From NCBI GenBank assembly GCA_003697105.1, contig RFFQ01000168.1:1-46247 (forward strand): DNA of 46,247 nucleotides. The letters are read 5' to 3'. This DNA comes from Gemmatimonadota bacterium. Its GTDB lineage: Bacteria; 4572-55; J002. The notes beneath the pieces are model-generated. The model was not told the DNA's origin. It worked only from the letters and a program-made list of their open reading frames with translations, and did no database searches. Below, piece after piece: positions 1 to 9,300 of the stretch (within the stretch, counting starts at the first letter, position 1; each line of letters starts with the position of its first letter). The position numbers and the translations under genes are program-made.

Positions 1-633
1 CCCTTGTCTTTTGAGAAATTTGACCCTGTTATTGATTCCTTCGACAATGCCATTTGAGACCCTGTTGATGAAGAAATTCAAGATATATTCTTTGTAGTTT
101 TTCAGTGTTTTCAAGAACAGTTTGACGTATACATTATTGAGGGCTTCTGCTTTCTCAATCCAGGCATTGAGTCGATTTTCGCCTTCGTCTCGCTCAAGCA
201 TTTCATCAAAGATAGCTCGGAATTCCTCTTTGAGTTGATAGACCTTTTCCAACTCTGGTGAACATTTGAAAGCCTTTTCCAGCAGTTGTTTTTCGTCGTC
301 ATAAAGCTTATCCGGATGTTTTAACAGCGCCCAGCGTAAATACTTGAGCCTGACTTCATCCGGAAATTCTTTCCGTAAAGATTTGCGGCATCTGTCCAGA
401 GCCGTATTGATGTGGTTGCTAACATGAAATCGGTCTACAACAATGACTGCGTTAGGCATTCGTTCTTTGGCAACGGAGATAAATCCATCCCACATATCAC
501 AGGAAAATACGGTGATTTGCTGTAGAAATGATTCCCCGAATTTTTCCTGCATATATTTGATAATAAAGTCCTTGTTTCTCTGTGATAGTACATCGATGAC
601 ACATGCTCGTTGAGGCGTCTTTTTCAACCCTCT
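1..633 (-). pseudogene. ISL3-family transposase, N-terminally truncated, runs off left edge
   Basis: Translating the minus strand from 633 down to base 1 gives 211 uninterrupted codons that match the C-terminal half of ISL3-family DDE transposases. Visible landmarks, in protein order, are VIDVLSQRNKDF (near 565-600), CDMWDGF, the catalytic-aspartate motif VVDRFHV (Asp codon at 433-435), a helical region rich in Lys and Glu, and the signature NGIVEGINNRVKFLKRQG with the catalytic Glu codon at 40-42. The frame is closed upstream by TGA at 634-636. The zinc-finger, helix-turn-helix and first catalytic Asp regions that normally precede this part are not found in any frame further right. A TTG at 625-627 is the only nearby start-like codon. 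The gene is therefore probably a decayed or deleted copy, although the left-hand end lies outside the window. The family call is firm; the pseudogene call is an inference. Confidence 0.85.
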
Positions 634-804
634 TCAGACATCACCGACCGGTGCTTCCCGCAAAATTCAAACAGAGACGATGGTCACCCGGCTGGTTTTT
701 TTTTGCTCAATTTCAGCTCTTTTTTCGTTTCAATAGCTGATATTCTGCGTCGAACACGTTCATTTTGCGGACGGTCTCCTTGTCAGATGGGGGGTAAAAT
801 TGGG

Positions 805-833
805 TTTACACCTCAAAACAAATCTGATATAAT
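805..833 (+). promoter_or_regulatory. Sigma-70-type promoter
   Basis: TTTACA at 805-810 (5 of 6 to the -35 consensus) and TATAAT at 828-833 (6 of 6) are separated by exactly 17 bases. Transcription would start near 840, immediately before the structured region at 841-952, giving a leader of about 170 bases ahead of the membrane-protein gene at 1013. This is the strongest promoter match on the plus strand of the window. Confidence 0.7.
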
Positions 834-840
834 GGGTCTG

Positions 841-952
841 TCAAGGGTGAAGCGTTTGCGTCGAACGGCGACGTACCGCCAACACAAAGGACGGAACGCT
901 TCACTCGCTCCCTCTGCGAGAGTCCGCGAGTCGTGTAAACGGCTCGGAAAGT
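841..952 (+). ncRNA. Structured leader or small RNA, class unknown
   Basis: A perfect 10-bp stem is formed by GTGAAGCGTT (847-856) and AACGCTTCAC (895-904). Inside it, CGTCG (859-863) pairs with CGACG (869-873), and CCGCC (876-880) can pair imperfectly with GGACGG further on, so the region can fold as a three-way junction. Downstream, CTCGC/GCGAG forms a short hairpin at about 905-921, and CGAGTC/GGCTCG forms another at about 928-951. The segment starts within about 10 bases of the predicted transcription start. It matches no riboswitch, ribozyme or housekeeping RNA that I recognise, and there is no T-tract terminator after it. It could be a 5' regulatory leader of the gene at 1013, a small RNA, or the end of a mobile element. 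Confidence 0.4.
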
Positions 953-1012
953 AAGATAGACATCGTTATCCCCCTTAATTTATCATCTTTTTTACCCCAA
1001 CGGAGTAGAGTG

Positions 1013-1486
1013 ATGAACGCCACCCTCATTTATTATACCCATTTTACCATTGGGATGATCATCGCGTTATATGCGATTTTAGTTTTTACCTTAGATATGC
1101 TTTCCAAAGCGCACGATCTGGATTCGGAGACCTTCAAGACGCTCAATGAGCGGCTTTTTTGGACTGTCTGGATCGGCAATTTTATTGTTCTTGCCGCCCT
1201 TCTCACCGGTGGCTATTTGGGTACACCCTATTTTAAGCTCAAATCGACATGGATTTTTGGGAAGGTACTCGGCTATCTGTTTCTGGCTGGGATCATGGGG
1301 ATGATGGGCACTCGCCTCCTGAAAAAACGGCGGAACGCCCTTGCAGCGAATGATCTACAACAGGCAGGTCACCTCTCTAACCATATCCACCGGTTTGCCT
1401 ATCTCCAATTGATAGGGGTTTTGCTGGTCATCGGATTTGCTTTCAGCCGGCGGATATTCCCGAAATTGATCCTACCCCTGTTTTGA
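1013..1486 (+). CDS. Small four-helix integral membrane protein
   Basis: The 157-residue protein has four hydrophobic segments at roughly residues 6-28, 48-68, 79-100 and 130-147, separated by charged loops (for example LLKKRRN after the third helix). It has no cleavable signal peptide. ATG at 1013 is preferred over the adjacent in-frame GTG at 1010 because GGAG at 1002-1005 lies 7 bases upstream of the ATG. His10 near the start of helix 1 and Lys84 near the start of helix 3, followed by a GxRLLKK end, recall the layout of HemJ/CopD-like four-helix proteins. The resemblance is weak and no family is asserted. The gene follows the promoter at 805-833 after a long structured leader and is 126 bases ahead of sfsA on the same strand. 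The two may be co-transcribed, although a strong inverted repeat lies between them. Substrate and role are unknown. Confidence 0.75.
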   Translation: MNATLIYYTHFTIGMIIALYAILVFTLDMLSKAHDLDSETFKTLNERLFWTVWIGNFIVLAALLTGGYLGTPYFKLKSTWIFGKVLGYLFLAGIMGMMGTRLLKKRRNALAANDLQQAGHLSNHIHRFAYLQLIGVLLVIGFAFSRRIFPKLILPLF

Positions 1487-1507
1487 GGAAACCGCACGCT
1501 TTCAGTG

Positions 1508-1553
1508 CCCCATTTGCGGACGTTGCTGGCACGGCACAGACCCGCAAATGGGG
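1508..1553. repeat. Perfect 12-bp inverted repeat
   Basis: CCCCATTTGCGG at 1508-1519 and CCGCAAATGGGG at 1542-1553 are perfect reverse complements around a 22-base loop. The hairpin lies between the membrane-protein gene and sfsA. Neither side has a run of T, so it is not a typical intrinsic terminator. It may act as an RNA-processing or 3'-stabilising hairpin, or be a REP-like dispersed element. No second copy was found in the window. Confidence 0.6.
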
Positions 1554-1612
1554 TTCGTAGCCCCGAACCAAGTAAATTATGTAAATATAATTATAGAGGA
1601 TCGCCCCCTCCA

Positions 1613-2311
1613 ATGACCTTTAATCCCCCGTTGATACCGGCAACCTTGATCAAACGATACAAGCGATTTTTAGCCGATGTTATGCTGGAAAACAACAAAC
1701 CGCTTACCGTACATTGCCCCAACTCCGGTAGTATGAAAAGTTGCATCCAACCCGGATGGCACGTAATGATCAGTGACAGCCAAAACCCCAACCGTAAATA
1801 CCGTTATACCTTGGAAATGGTACATAACGGCACATGCTGGATCGGTGTCAATACAAACCGCCCCAACGCCATCGTGGAAGACGCCATTTTAGCCGGAAAC
1901 ATCCCGGAATTAAGCGGGTATGAAGAGATAAAACGGGAGGTGAAATACAGCCAGAATAGCCGGATCGATATTTTATTGAAAAAGGCAGACCAGCGGTGCT
2001 ATGTGGAGGTCAAAAATGTTACGTTAGTGGAAAATGATGGCTTTTACAAATTTCCAGATGCGGTCACCATCCGCGGGCAGAAGCATTTGCAGGATTTAGC
2101 CCAGATGGTTGCAGAAGGGCATCGCGCCGTGATGGTTTATCTCATTCAGCGGAGCGATGGCACCCTGTTTACCCCCGCCGATGCGATCGATCCGGAATAT
2201 GGCAAATTACTGAGAGAGGTACATCAAAAAGGGGTCGAAATCCTGCCCTACCGCGCAGAAGTGACCCCAGAGTGTATCCAAGTTGTGGAGAAAATCGCTC
2301 TAAAATTGTAG
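1613..2311 (+). CDS. sfsA: SfsA family protein (sugar fermentation stimulation protein homologue)
   Basis: The 232-residue product is close to the usual SfsA length of about 230-235. It carries the family hallmarks: HCPNSGSMKSC at residues 34-44, SRIDILL at 116-122, VEVKNVTL at 131-138 and FPDAVTIRGQKHLQDL after it. Asp119, Glu132 and Lys134 fit the PD-(D/E)xK nuclease-like core attributed to this family. E. coli SfsA was named for an effect on maltose metabolism and DNA binding; the true biochemical role is unsettled. ATG at 1613 is chosen because AGAGGA at 1595-1600 precedes it and the N-terminus then aligns with the family. The in-frame ATG at 1505 would add 36 residues of non-family sequence and lies in the inverted repeat region. 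The stop codon is 6 bases from the stop of the convergent PorV-like gene, leaving no space for a terminator between them. Confidence 0.93.
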   Translation: MTFNPPLIPATLIKRYKRFLADVMLENNKPLTVHCPNSGSMKSCIQPGWHVMISDSQNPNRKYRYTLEMVHNGTCWIGVNTNRPNAIVEDAILAGNIPELSGYEEIKREVKYSQNSRIDILLKKADQRCYVEVKNVTLVENDGFYKFPDAVTIRGQKHLQDLAQMVAEGHRAVMVYLIQRSDGTLFTPADAIDPEYGKLLREVHQKGVEILPYRAEVTPECIQVVEKIALKL

Positions 2312-2317
2312 GCGATC

Positions 2318-3250
2318 TTAGGGTAACACGGCGGAAAGTGAAATCCGGTGAGCATTCCCCAAATCGCTGTCGTTATCCATCATAAAGGCATAATCGAGTT
2401 TGAGCCGGTCAATATTGATACCCACACCGGCAGAGTAGATAAATCGTTTATCCACATCCACCACACGAGACAGCCCGAACCGCATCATAAACACATCTTC
2501 CAGCCCGCGGAGGGGCAGACCCAATTCGCCACCACCGGTCACCCGCTTGATCACTTCTTCTTCGCTACCCGACAGGTCTATTTCCGTCCGTAAGAAATTC
2601 AGCGGGACAAAGGCGATTCCCACCGCATACTTAAAGGGGGAACGCTGTTTTTCTTTATTTTTATCCCAGTTGACTTGCGTGAAAATATCTCGCAACATCA
2701 TCCCTAAACCAAATCGCTGATCCGGCCAAACGGAGATCCCCCCATCGACACCAAATCCGGTGGCGTTACCATCGGTTAAATCGGAATTCACCAGTAAAAA
2801 TTTGCCGGTAATCCCTGCCGAGACGTAATCGTTTAATCGGCGAGCGTAACTGTAAGAGAGGGTGTTTTCCAGCCATGATTTTTCATTCTGGTTGGCATCC
2901 GTCAGTTCGGAGGAGCCCAACGCTACCCAGCTCAACCCGGAGGCACCGGTACCGGCATCCGGCAAGGCATACGCCACATAGCCGTTATTGATGACCTCAT
3001 ACAGATTGGCATACATAAACGTCACTTCCCGCTGGGTCAGATAGCCCAATCCGGCGGGATTCCAGTACGTGGACGACGCATCATCTGCCAGCACTAAAAA
3101 CGCACCGCCCATACCTAACCCCCGCGCGCCGACACCAATCGGTGCAAATGCCCCCTCAAAATTGGAGGACGATGTCATCGAACCTTGTCCCCACCCGGCG
3201 GCAGGGCACAGCAACACAACACTGAGCAACATTACTACTAAGCTACGCAT
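2318..3250 (-). CDS. PorV/PorQ-family outer-membrane protein
   Basis: The 310-residue protein begins with a Sec signal peptide (about residues 1-22, ending in Ala-Ala-Gly-Trp-Gly-Gln). The mature N-terminus then has the PorV/PorQ signature IGVGARGLGMGGAF followed by DDASSTYWNPAGL. The remainder alternates short amphipathic strands with Gly and Asn turns, as expected of a FadL-like beta-barrel of about 14 strands, and ends in an aromatic-poor strand (HRISLSAVLP). In type IX secretion, PorV shuttles substrates from the translocon to the attachment complex; family members outside Bacteroidota are often uncharacterised. ATG at 3248-3250 has GGAG at 3259-3262, spaced 8 bases. It lies 75 bases downstream of the giant gene on the same strand, so co-transcription is likely, perhaps modulated by the hairpin at 3280-3319. 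An export or anchoring role for the giant protein is inferred from this pairing; no other type IX component is in the window. Confidence 0.85.
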   Translation of the reverse strand: MRSLVVMLLSVVLLCPAAGWGQGSMTSSSNFEGAFAPIGVGARGLGMGGAFLVLADDASSTYWNPAGLGYLTQREVTFMYANLYEVINNGYVAYALPDAGTGASGLSWVALGSSELTDANQNEKSWLENTLSYSYARRLNDYVSAGITGKFLLVNSDLTDGNATGFGVDGGISVWPDQRFGLGMMLRDIFTQVNWDKNKEKQRSPFKYAVGIAFVPLNFLRTEIDLSGSEEEVIKRVTGGGELGLPLRGLEDVFMMRFGLSRVVDVDKRFIYSAGVGINIDRLKLDYAFMMDNDSDLGNAHRISLSAVLP

Positions 3251-3279
3251 GCGACTATCTCCACTTAGAAAAAGATGAA

Positions 3280-3319
3280 GGATGAAGGCAGGATCAAGTG
3301 TACGAGCCCGCCTTCATCC
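3280..3319 (-). terminator. Intergenic hairpin between giant gene and PorV-like gene
   Basis: GGATGAAGGC (3280-3289) and GCCTTCATCC (3310-3319) pair perfectly over 10 bp around a 20-base loop, starting 6 bases after the giant gene's stop codon. Read on the minus strand, the stem is followed after 6 bases by CTTTTTC. It could be a weak or partial terminator that lowers expression of the PorV-like gene relative to the giant gene, or an mRNA-processing hairpin. The T-tract is short and offset, so full termination is doubtful. A second GATGAAG directly beside the stem offers an alternative pairing. Confidence 0.45.
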
Positions 3320-3325
3320 GTCAGG

Positions 3326-6300
3326 TTATTGAAGCACCGCACCTACTTTTTTGTAAACATCTTCCGCACCTGAGGTGTAAGAGACGCGAATGATAAACAC
3401 ATACAGCCCATTATTAACCTTATCACCGTTGTCATTGAGACCATTCCAATCCATACTGATCGCGATACCTCGCTCAACGGAATCAAAGAAACCATCCCAC
3501 GGCACCGTCGCCACCAGATCACCCGCCGCATTGTAAATGCTGACTTCAATCTGATCAATCTGCTCTTCGGACACATCCTTGAACCGGATCAAAATTTCCT
3601 GTTCGTCATTCGGCTGCGGAATGGGACTTGCCACAAAGACGGCATCTTCGGTTACGCGGTAGCCGCGCATATCTTTGCCATCGGTGGTATATTGGCGATA
3701 ATTCTGACCTTCTAACTGTCCGGTCATGTATTTTCCTTCATTACCCGCACCATCAAAGACCCGCACGCGATATTTGTTCTTGCCATCGTCCATAAAGACC
3801 CAAATGTCAAACGGTACAAATTCCGCACCCTGCGCAATCGTAGCCAGATTGGTCTTAGACGGATACCACGTGCCATCTTTTGTGGCTTTTGTGACCGAAT
3901 GGGTTGAGAGGACGGGGCGGTCATAACTGCCGCCGGATGACGGACGCACGCCCGGATTATCACCCGTGAAGATCAACTGGCGCAGAACAAGCTCCCACAC
4001 ATCATCATCAACTTCACGCTCGATAAAGAGGGTCGAACCGTTTTCGACCATACCCCAGAAGTGCGCCGAATCCCCGCTGGTCTCAAAGTAGAGTTCAAAT
4101 TGCTCGTCATCCAGTGCCGGCGGCTGGTTATCAACCGTCATGACCAGACCTTCATACACCGAGATCAAGTTGCCGGTGGCACCCGCGTACATCGTAATCG
4201 GGATCGTATCCGTTACCGGCGCAACAAATCCCAGTTGGTTATTCACATCGATCACATAGGTAATGTCAAAATAGCCATTACCGTTGGGGATGATTTCCAG
4301 ATCGTCATCGACTGGGATAGGTCCGGAACTCCGCTGGAATTGGTTATCCACTCCGCTAAAGTCGATATTTAAGCCCTGCACGATCTGGTCAAACGTGTTC
4401 CAGATGGAGCGGATTTGCACCCGGTCTCCGTTTTTGTACACGCCGCGCAAACCGACCGGACGTTCATCGATAAAGTCTGTGCCACCGGGTACTACTTCCG
4501 GCGTCATGGAGGTAAAGTAGAAGGTAGAAGTAAACGGCAGACGCATATCATTCCCTAAGCGGTCGGTCAACGTGACCCGAATTGTGTACTGTCCATCAAC
4601 CGACCCATCTGCGGGCAGGGCATCATCAAACAGATAAACAAAGGTATTGTTATCACTGAACGCCGCCCGCCCTTCTACCGGACCTGCCGGACCTTCGACC
4701 GAAAAATCGTAGCCATTCACCTGATCAATGCCGACCCCCGGAATGCCATACGTGCGGGTAATATCGGTGACGGTTACTTCAACCCGGTCAAAGCTGACAT
4801 CAATATTTGCCTCATTTGCCGGAGTCACACTTGTTACCCGTGGCGGGCGCGTATCGTAGAAGAAACTGCGTGCCCCAGAGACCGTGTGTGGCGATGGTTG
4901 GGCACGATCAACCGCATCGACTTCAATGATGTACTCTCCGTTCCATTCCTCAGTGGTACCGAGAGCGCCGTCACCAATCAGCAGACTCAAACGACCGTCA
5001 CTATATTGCTTGGTACCGGCAATCTCCTGCTGGGAGCCATCCGGTAAGATGCGGATCAAGCGAATTTCCGAATTTTCCACATCAATACCGGCGCCGAGGT
5101 CTTCCAGTTCCACACTCACTTGGGTGACATCTGCTGTTTTCCAGCGGGTGATGTCGGTGGGTTGGGTTCCAACGGTATCCGCCTCCACATAGTAGCTGAG
5201 GAGTCTCGGTGCCGCGTTGTCGTAGATGAAGTGATACCGGTCGGGTACCTCCACCACATTCCCCCCGGCATCGGTCAGCGTTCCTTCGATCACATACAAA
5301 CCTTCTTCTGTGATCGGTTCGTTGCTCAAATCGATATACGCACTATCCACATCTTCATTAAAACGGAAGGTCGTGTTGGTCAGACTTCCATTCGGACCGG
5401 TAATCGAATACTCCAAGAAGGTGATTCCGGCAACCACATCCGCATAGGGATTGCTATCGGAAATTTCCAAAATCAACTGGGTAATCGGTTGTCCGTTGTT
5501 ATCCAAGCTAACCGGCTCTTCCGTGGTACGGGTGATCGGTACGGAATCGGTCTGGACATAAGCTCCGCGCACCCGCGGTGCGGTATAATCCACGATGAAC
5601 GGCACGCTGTGGTAACCAAACTCGCGTAACACCAGTGCGTAATCCCGATCCGAGATCTCCAGCAGGTGTTCTTCATATTGCTCGTAACGGCGGGCGTCCA
5701 TATCAAATTCCATCCCGGGCAGTTCTGGCTGAACGTCTGGCATATTTGGTTCGCGTTCCGGCAGGCGGATCGATTTTTCAGGGGTATTCTCCTGCAGTTC
5801 TACCGGTTCAACCGTGCCTTTGTGAACCGTGCCCGCCTCACGGATAGACTTGCCCGGTTCTGGCATGGTTTCACGCGTCACTTCATCCAGTGATTTCACC
5901 GCTACTTCTGGCTGGAATGCCAGCGCTTCCGGCACGGCTTTGGTTGCTTCAATGAGCGGCAAGCCCCGATCCGCCGGTGAAGGCGGTACTAGACCCGGTA
6001 AGACCGAGACATTGATCGAATTGCCGTTGAGGTCATTTGCCCGTACCCAAATATAATAGAGACCGTCCATCGTTCCATCGGTTTCAATTGGGTTGGGGGA
6101 TGGAACCCTTGCTCCCATCGTCACGATGTTATTCTCTTCATTGATTGAATACCCGAAGCCCACCAAGGGTATTTCACCCAAATTGGCTTTTTCGAGTTTC
6201 ATATCAAAGCTAGAGACATCAAAACCGATGTAATTTTCCGGTTGTTCATTGACCGTCACCGAGAAGCTCCCCACAATATCGGTGGTGCCCGGCGGGTTGG

Positions 6301-9300
6301 CATAGATGTAATGCGGTTCGGGCGAGCTTTCCGTGATGATCGCCCCTTCCACATCATAGCGATAATTGAAGCGGAAAGAGAGTGACGAACCGGTCGCACC
6401 ATTGCCCAAATTATCCACCGGCAAGACCCGCACTTGATATTCACCCAGTTCGGTAATTGCCCCGCCTGCCGGACGGAACTGAATGGCATGATAGACCGGA
6501 ATTCGCACCACCTGACCTTGAATCTGCTCCCCACTAGGACTGATCAAGACGATGTTCGAGGCATCAAAATTGACCCCCACACCCTCAAAATCATGATCGT
6601 ACACATCATCGCTCAAGGTGGCAACGATGGAAGTCACCGGCTCGTAAATTTGCGGTAAACCTTCAATCAGGTTGGTGGTATCGGGATAGACATAAACTCC
6701 GGTCACTGTGGGCGCTTGAGTATCGTACACAAATGTGGCGGTATCGGCACGGGTGGCGGCATTACCCAACTCATCCACCGGATGAACGTGGATTGTGTAA
6801 ACCCCATCCGCCGAACCATCCAATGGTAAAGTGGTATCAAGCTCATATTCCAGCGTAGAGGCAGAAGATGGATTCTCCGGCGAGAAGGTGCTAAAGATGA
6901 AGCGATCCCGCGCGGCAAAATCCCCTTGGCTGGAAACCGAAATCCGCAAGCCAGCCACTTCCAGTGTCGAGCCGCGTGTACCGATGGCGACTTCACCGGA
7001 GTTGGAACCAAAGACAATATAATCATTGGAATTGATAAACCGGATAACCCAATCTTCCGTGGCAAGCTCCGCTCCATCGCCCAACGGACGCACGATGATA
7101 TTCCCACCCTCAGAGCCAACGTCTGACCGGAAGACCACATTGGAGATGGTCGCCACCTCTACCGGATAAGTTTCCGGCAAGGAGACCGTTAGTGTACCAC
7201 TCAAGGTATTGCCAAACGGGTCCGTAACCCACATATCGGACGCCTCCGGATCGAGGAAGCTCTCGTTATCCATTGCTTTTGCCCGTACGGATTCCACCGG
7301 GATGTTGGTCGAATCGCCACCGCTTTCCGGCGTTGGAAAGATTGCGATTTCCGCCGGGATAGTGTACGGATGGGCGACATCCTTTGCCACGCTAAAATAG
7401 ACCGTGTCTGGGGTGGCAAGATTGCCGTTCAGGTCTTGGGTACGAACAATCATCTGGTATGTGCCATTAAAGAGCGGTCGCTCATATTCGGCAATGTGGA
7501 AGACCAGCATATCGCCAAACACCCCGGCACGCTCTAGGTCGATCACATCTGCCGGGAAGATCGAATCTCGCAGGGTGATGGTGGTGGCGTCAAAATCCAC
7601 CCCGGCCGTGTGCCAGCTAGAGCCACCATCCCGAATAATGGCATAGACACTATCCGGAGCGGTACTGTACGGTAGACCGTTATTTTCATCCGGGAAGGTC
7701 GAGATAATCGTTGGGCTAACGGTATCAAATCCATAACGGAAGTTGAACTGACTCGATCCCACATTACCGGCAACGTCTCTCAAGGTTACGCGTACCGTTA
7801 CCAGATCATCTGCTTGCGGCACGGAATCCCCAAAGGTGAAGACAACCAACGATGGACTCTGAATCGAGGTGTAGCCCAAATAGGTACGGCCTCCGGCGGT
7901 GGCGTACACATCTGCCGAATCCAGACCCGTACCGGTATAATGCAGACTATCCGAGACACTCAATTCAATTTGGGAATTGCCCGGCACTAACTCATCGATG
8001 ATCAAGGTAGGCTCGCTAAAGGAGAGTTCAACCGCATCCAACATCGCCCGGGTGGTGTATGGGGCTTGGGTATCCACCGTGAAGTAAACGGAATCCACGA
8101 CCGCCAGACTGTCCACATCACTGCCGCCGTTGCCACTCAGGTCAATCGGCTGGACAAGCATCAGATATTCACCGTCTGTCGAACCATCCGGCAGACCCAG
8201 CGCCGGCTCAGGGCGAAAACCGAGATAACTAAAGGAGCTGGTTTCGCCGACCGTGGTGAAGACAAAGTAATCTCCCGCGTTATAATCAGAGGCAAAGACG
8301 GTAAAGCGCAAGACGCCGTTATCGGTGGTAAAGAGCTGACTCACCTGACCCGTACCTTGCGAACCGGAACGGGTTCCAAACACTTGGAACCGGGTTGCCG
8401 TTTGCCCCGGTGCCGCCACCATCGTGATGATCCAATCTTCGGTTAGGACTTGAGATGGTTGAAGCATACTCACGGCGCTCATCTCCCCGCTGTTGCTGTT
8501 GACCGGCGGCATGTCGATAAATTCCGGCGAGGTTACAAATGCTTGACCGGTACTCACCCGTTCAAAATAGAAGGGCGTACCGCTAATGGGTTCCTCAGTT
8601 GCCGCATCCAGCACTTGAATTTGTTCACCCAACCGCGAGAGGTCAATACCGACACCGGCTTCTACAATCTGCGCACTGGTGGTATCCAGCGGCGCCATAT
8701 CGGCATTGACAATCGCACCGTCCACCGGATTTGTGCGGCGAATTACCGGCGCTTGGCTATCCTGCGTAATCACGAAGGAAATCGGATCCGTCTCGGTGCT
8801 GTTGCCGTTGCGGTCAGTCATTACCACCGAGAGTTCATATTGCCCGTTCAACAAAACGGGGTCAGCCGGTACAAAATAGACCGTGTCACCGGCTTCACTG
8901 TAGAACGTCACATGTGGCATTTCCAGACCTGCCGGATTGATAATCCGTAGATAAGTGGTATCCGGGTTCGTCCAGATACCCGCCGGTTCACATGATGCCG
9001 AGCCGCTGAGGTCTTGGAGAGACGCCCAGAAGCGCGGGACGCTACCACCCGGCTCAATGACCAACACTTGATATTCCACCGGGAAGGTTGCCAGTAGTTC
9101 CGGTGGGGTAGTATCAATGCCGTAATTGAACGTAATCAGCTCGGTGCGGCTGTTCCCCGCCAAGTCGGCACAAGTAACATAAACTCGCACTTCACCTTGA
9201 GTTTCCGGTACGGTGAGGAAAGCATATTGCAGTTCATTTAGATTCACTTCCACCAGATCAAGCGCCATGCTATCGCCATCTGCCGGCAGGAAGGAGGCAC

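Larger units (their letters stand above)
634..1012. other. Gene-free stretch with promoter and structured leader
   Basis: No convincing gene lies here. An open frame on the plus strand at 610..954 has no family resemblance and overlaps both the transposase remnant and the structured region, so it was not called. Bases 634-804 show no recognisable protein or clear terminal inverted repeat of the ISL3 element. Bases 805-952 hold a promoter and stem-loops, described separately. Bases 953-1012 are a short AT-rich lead-in ending in the ribosome binding site GGAG at 1002-1005. Confidence 0.6.

Noticed and set aside
610-954. 114-codon plus-strand frame over the transposase remnant and the structured leader
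   Set aside because: It spans the promoter and the stem-loops and overlaps the transposase frame; its sequence is not protein-like.
2312-2317. Bidirectional terminator between sfsA and the PorV-like gene
   Set aside because: Only 6 bases separate the stop codons and no stem-loop with a T-tract is present there.
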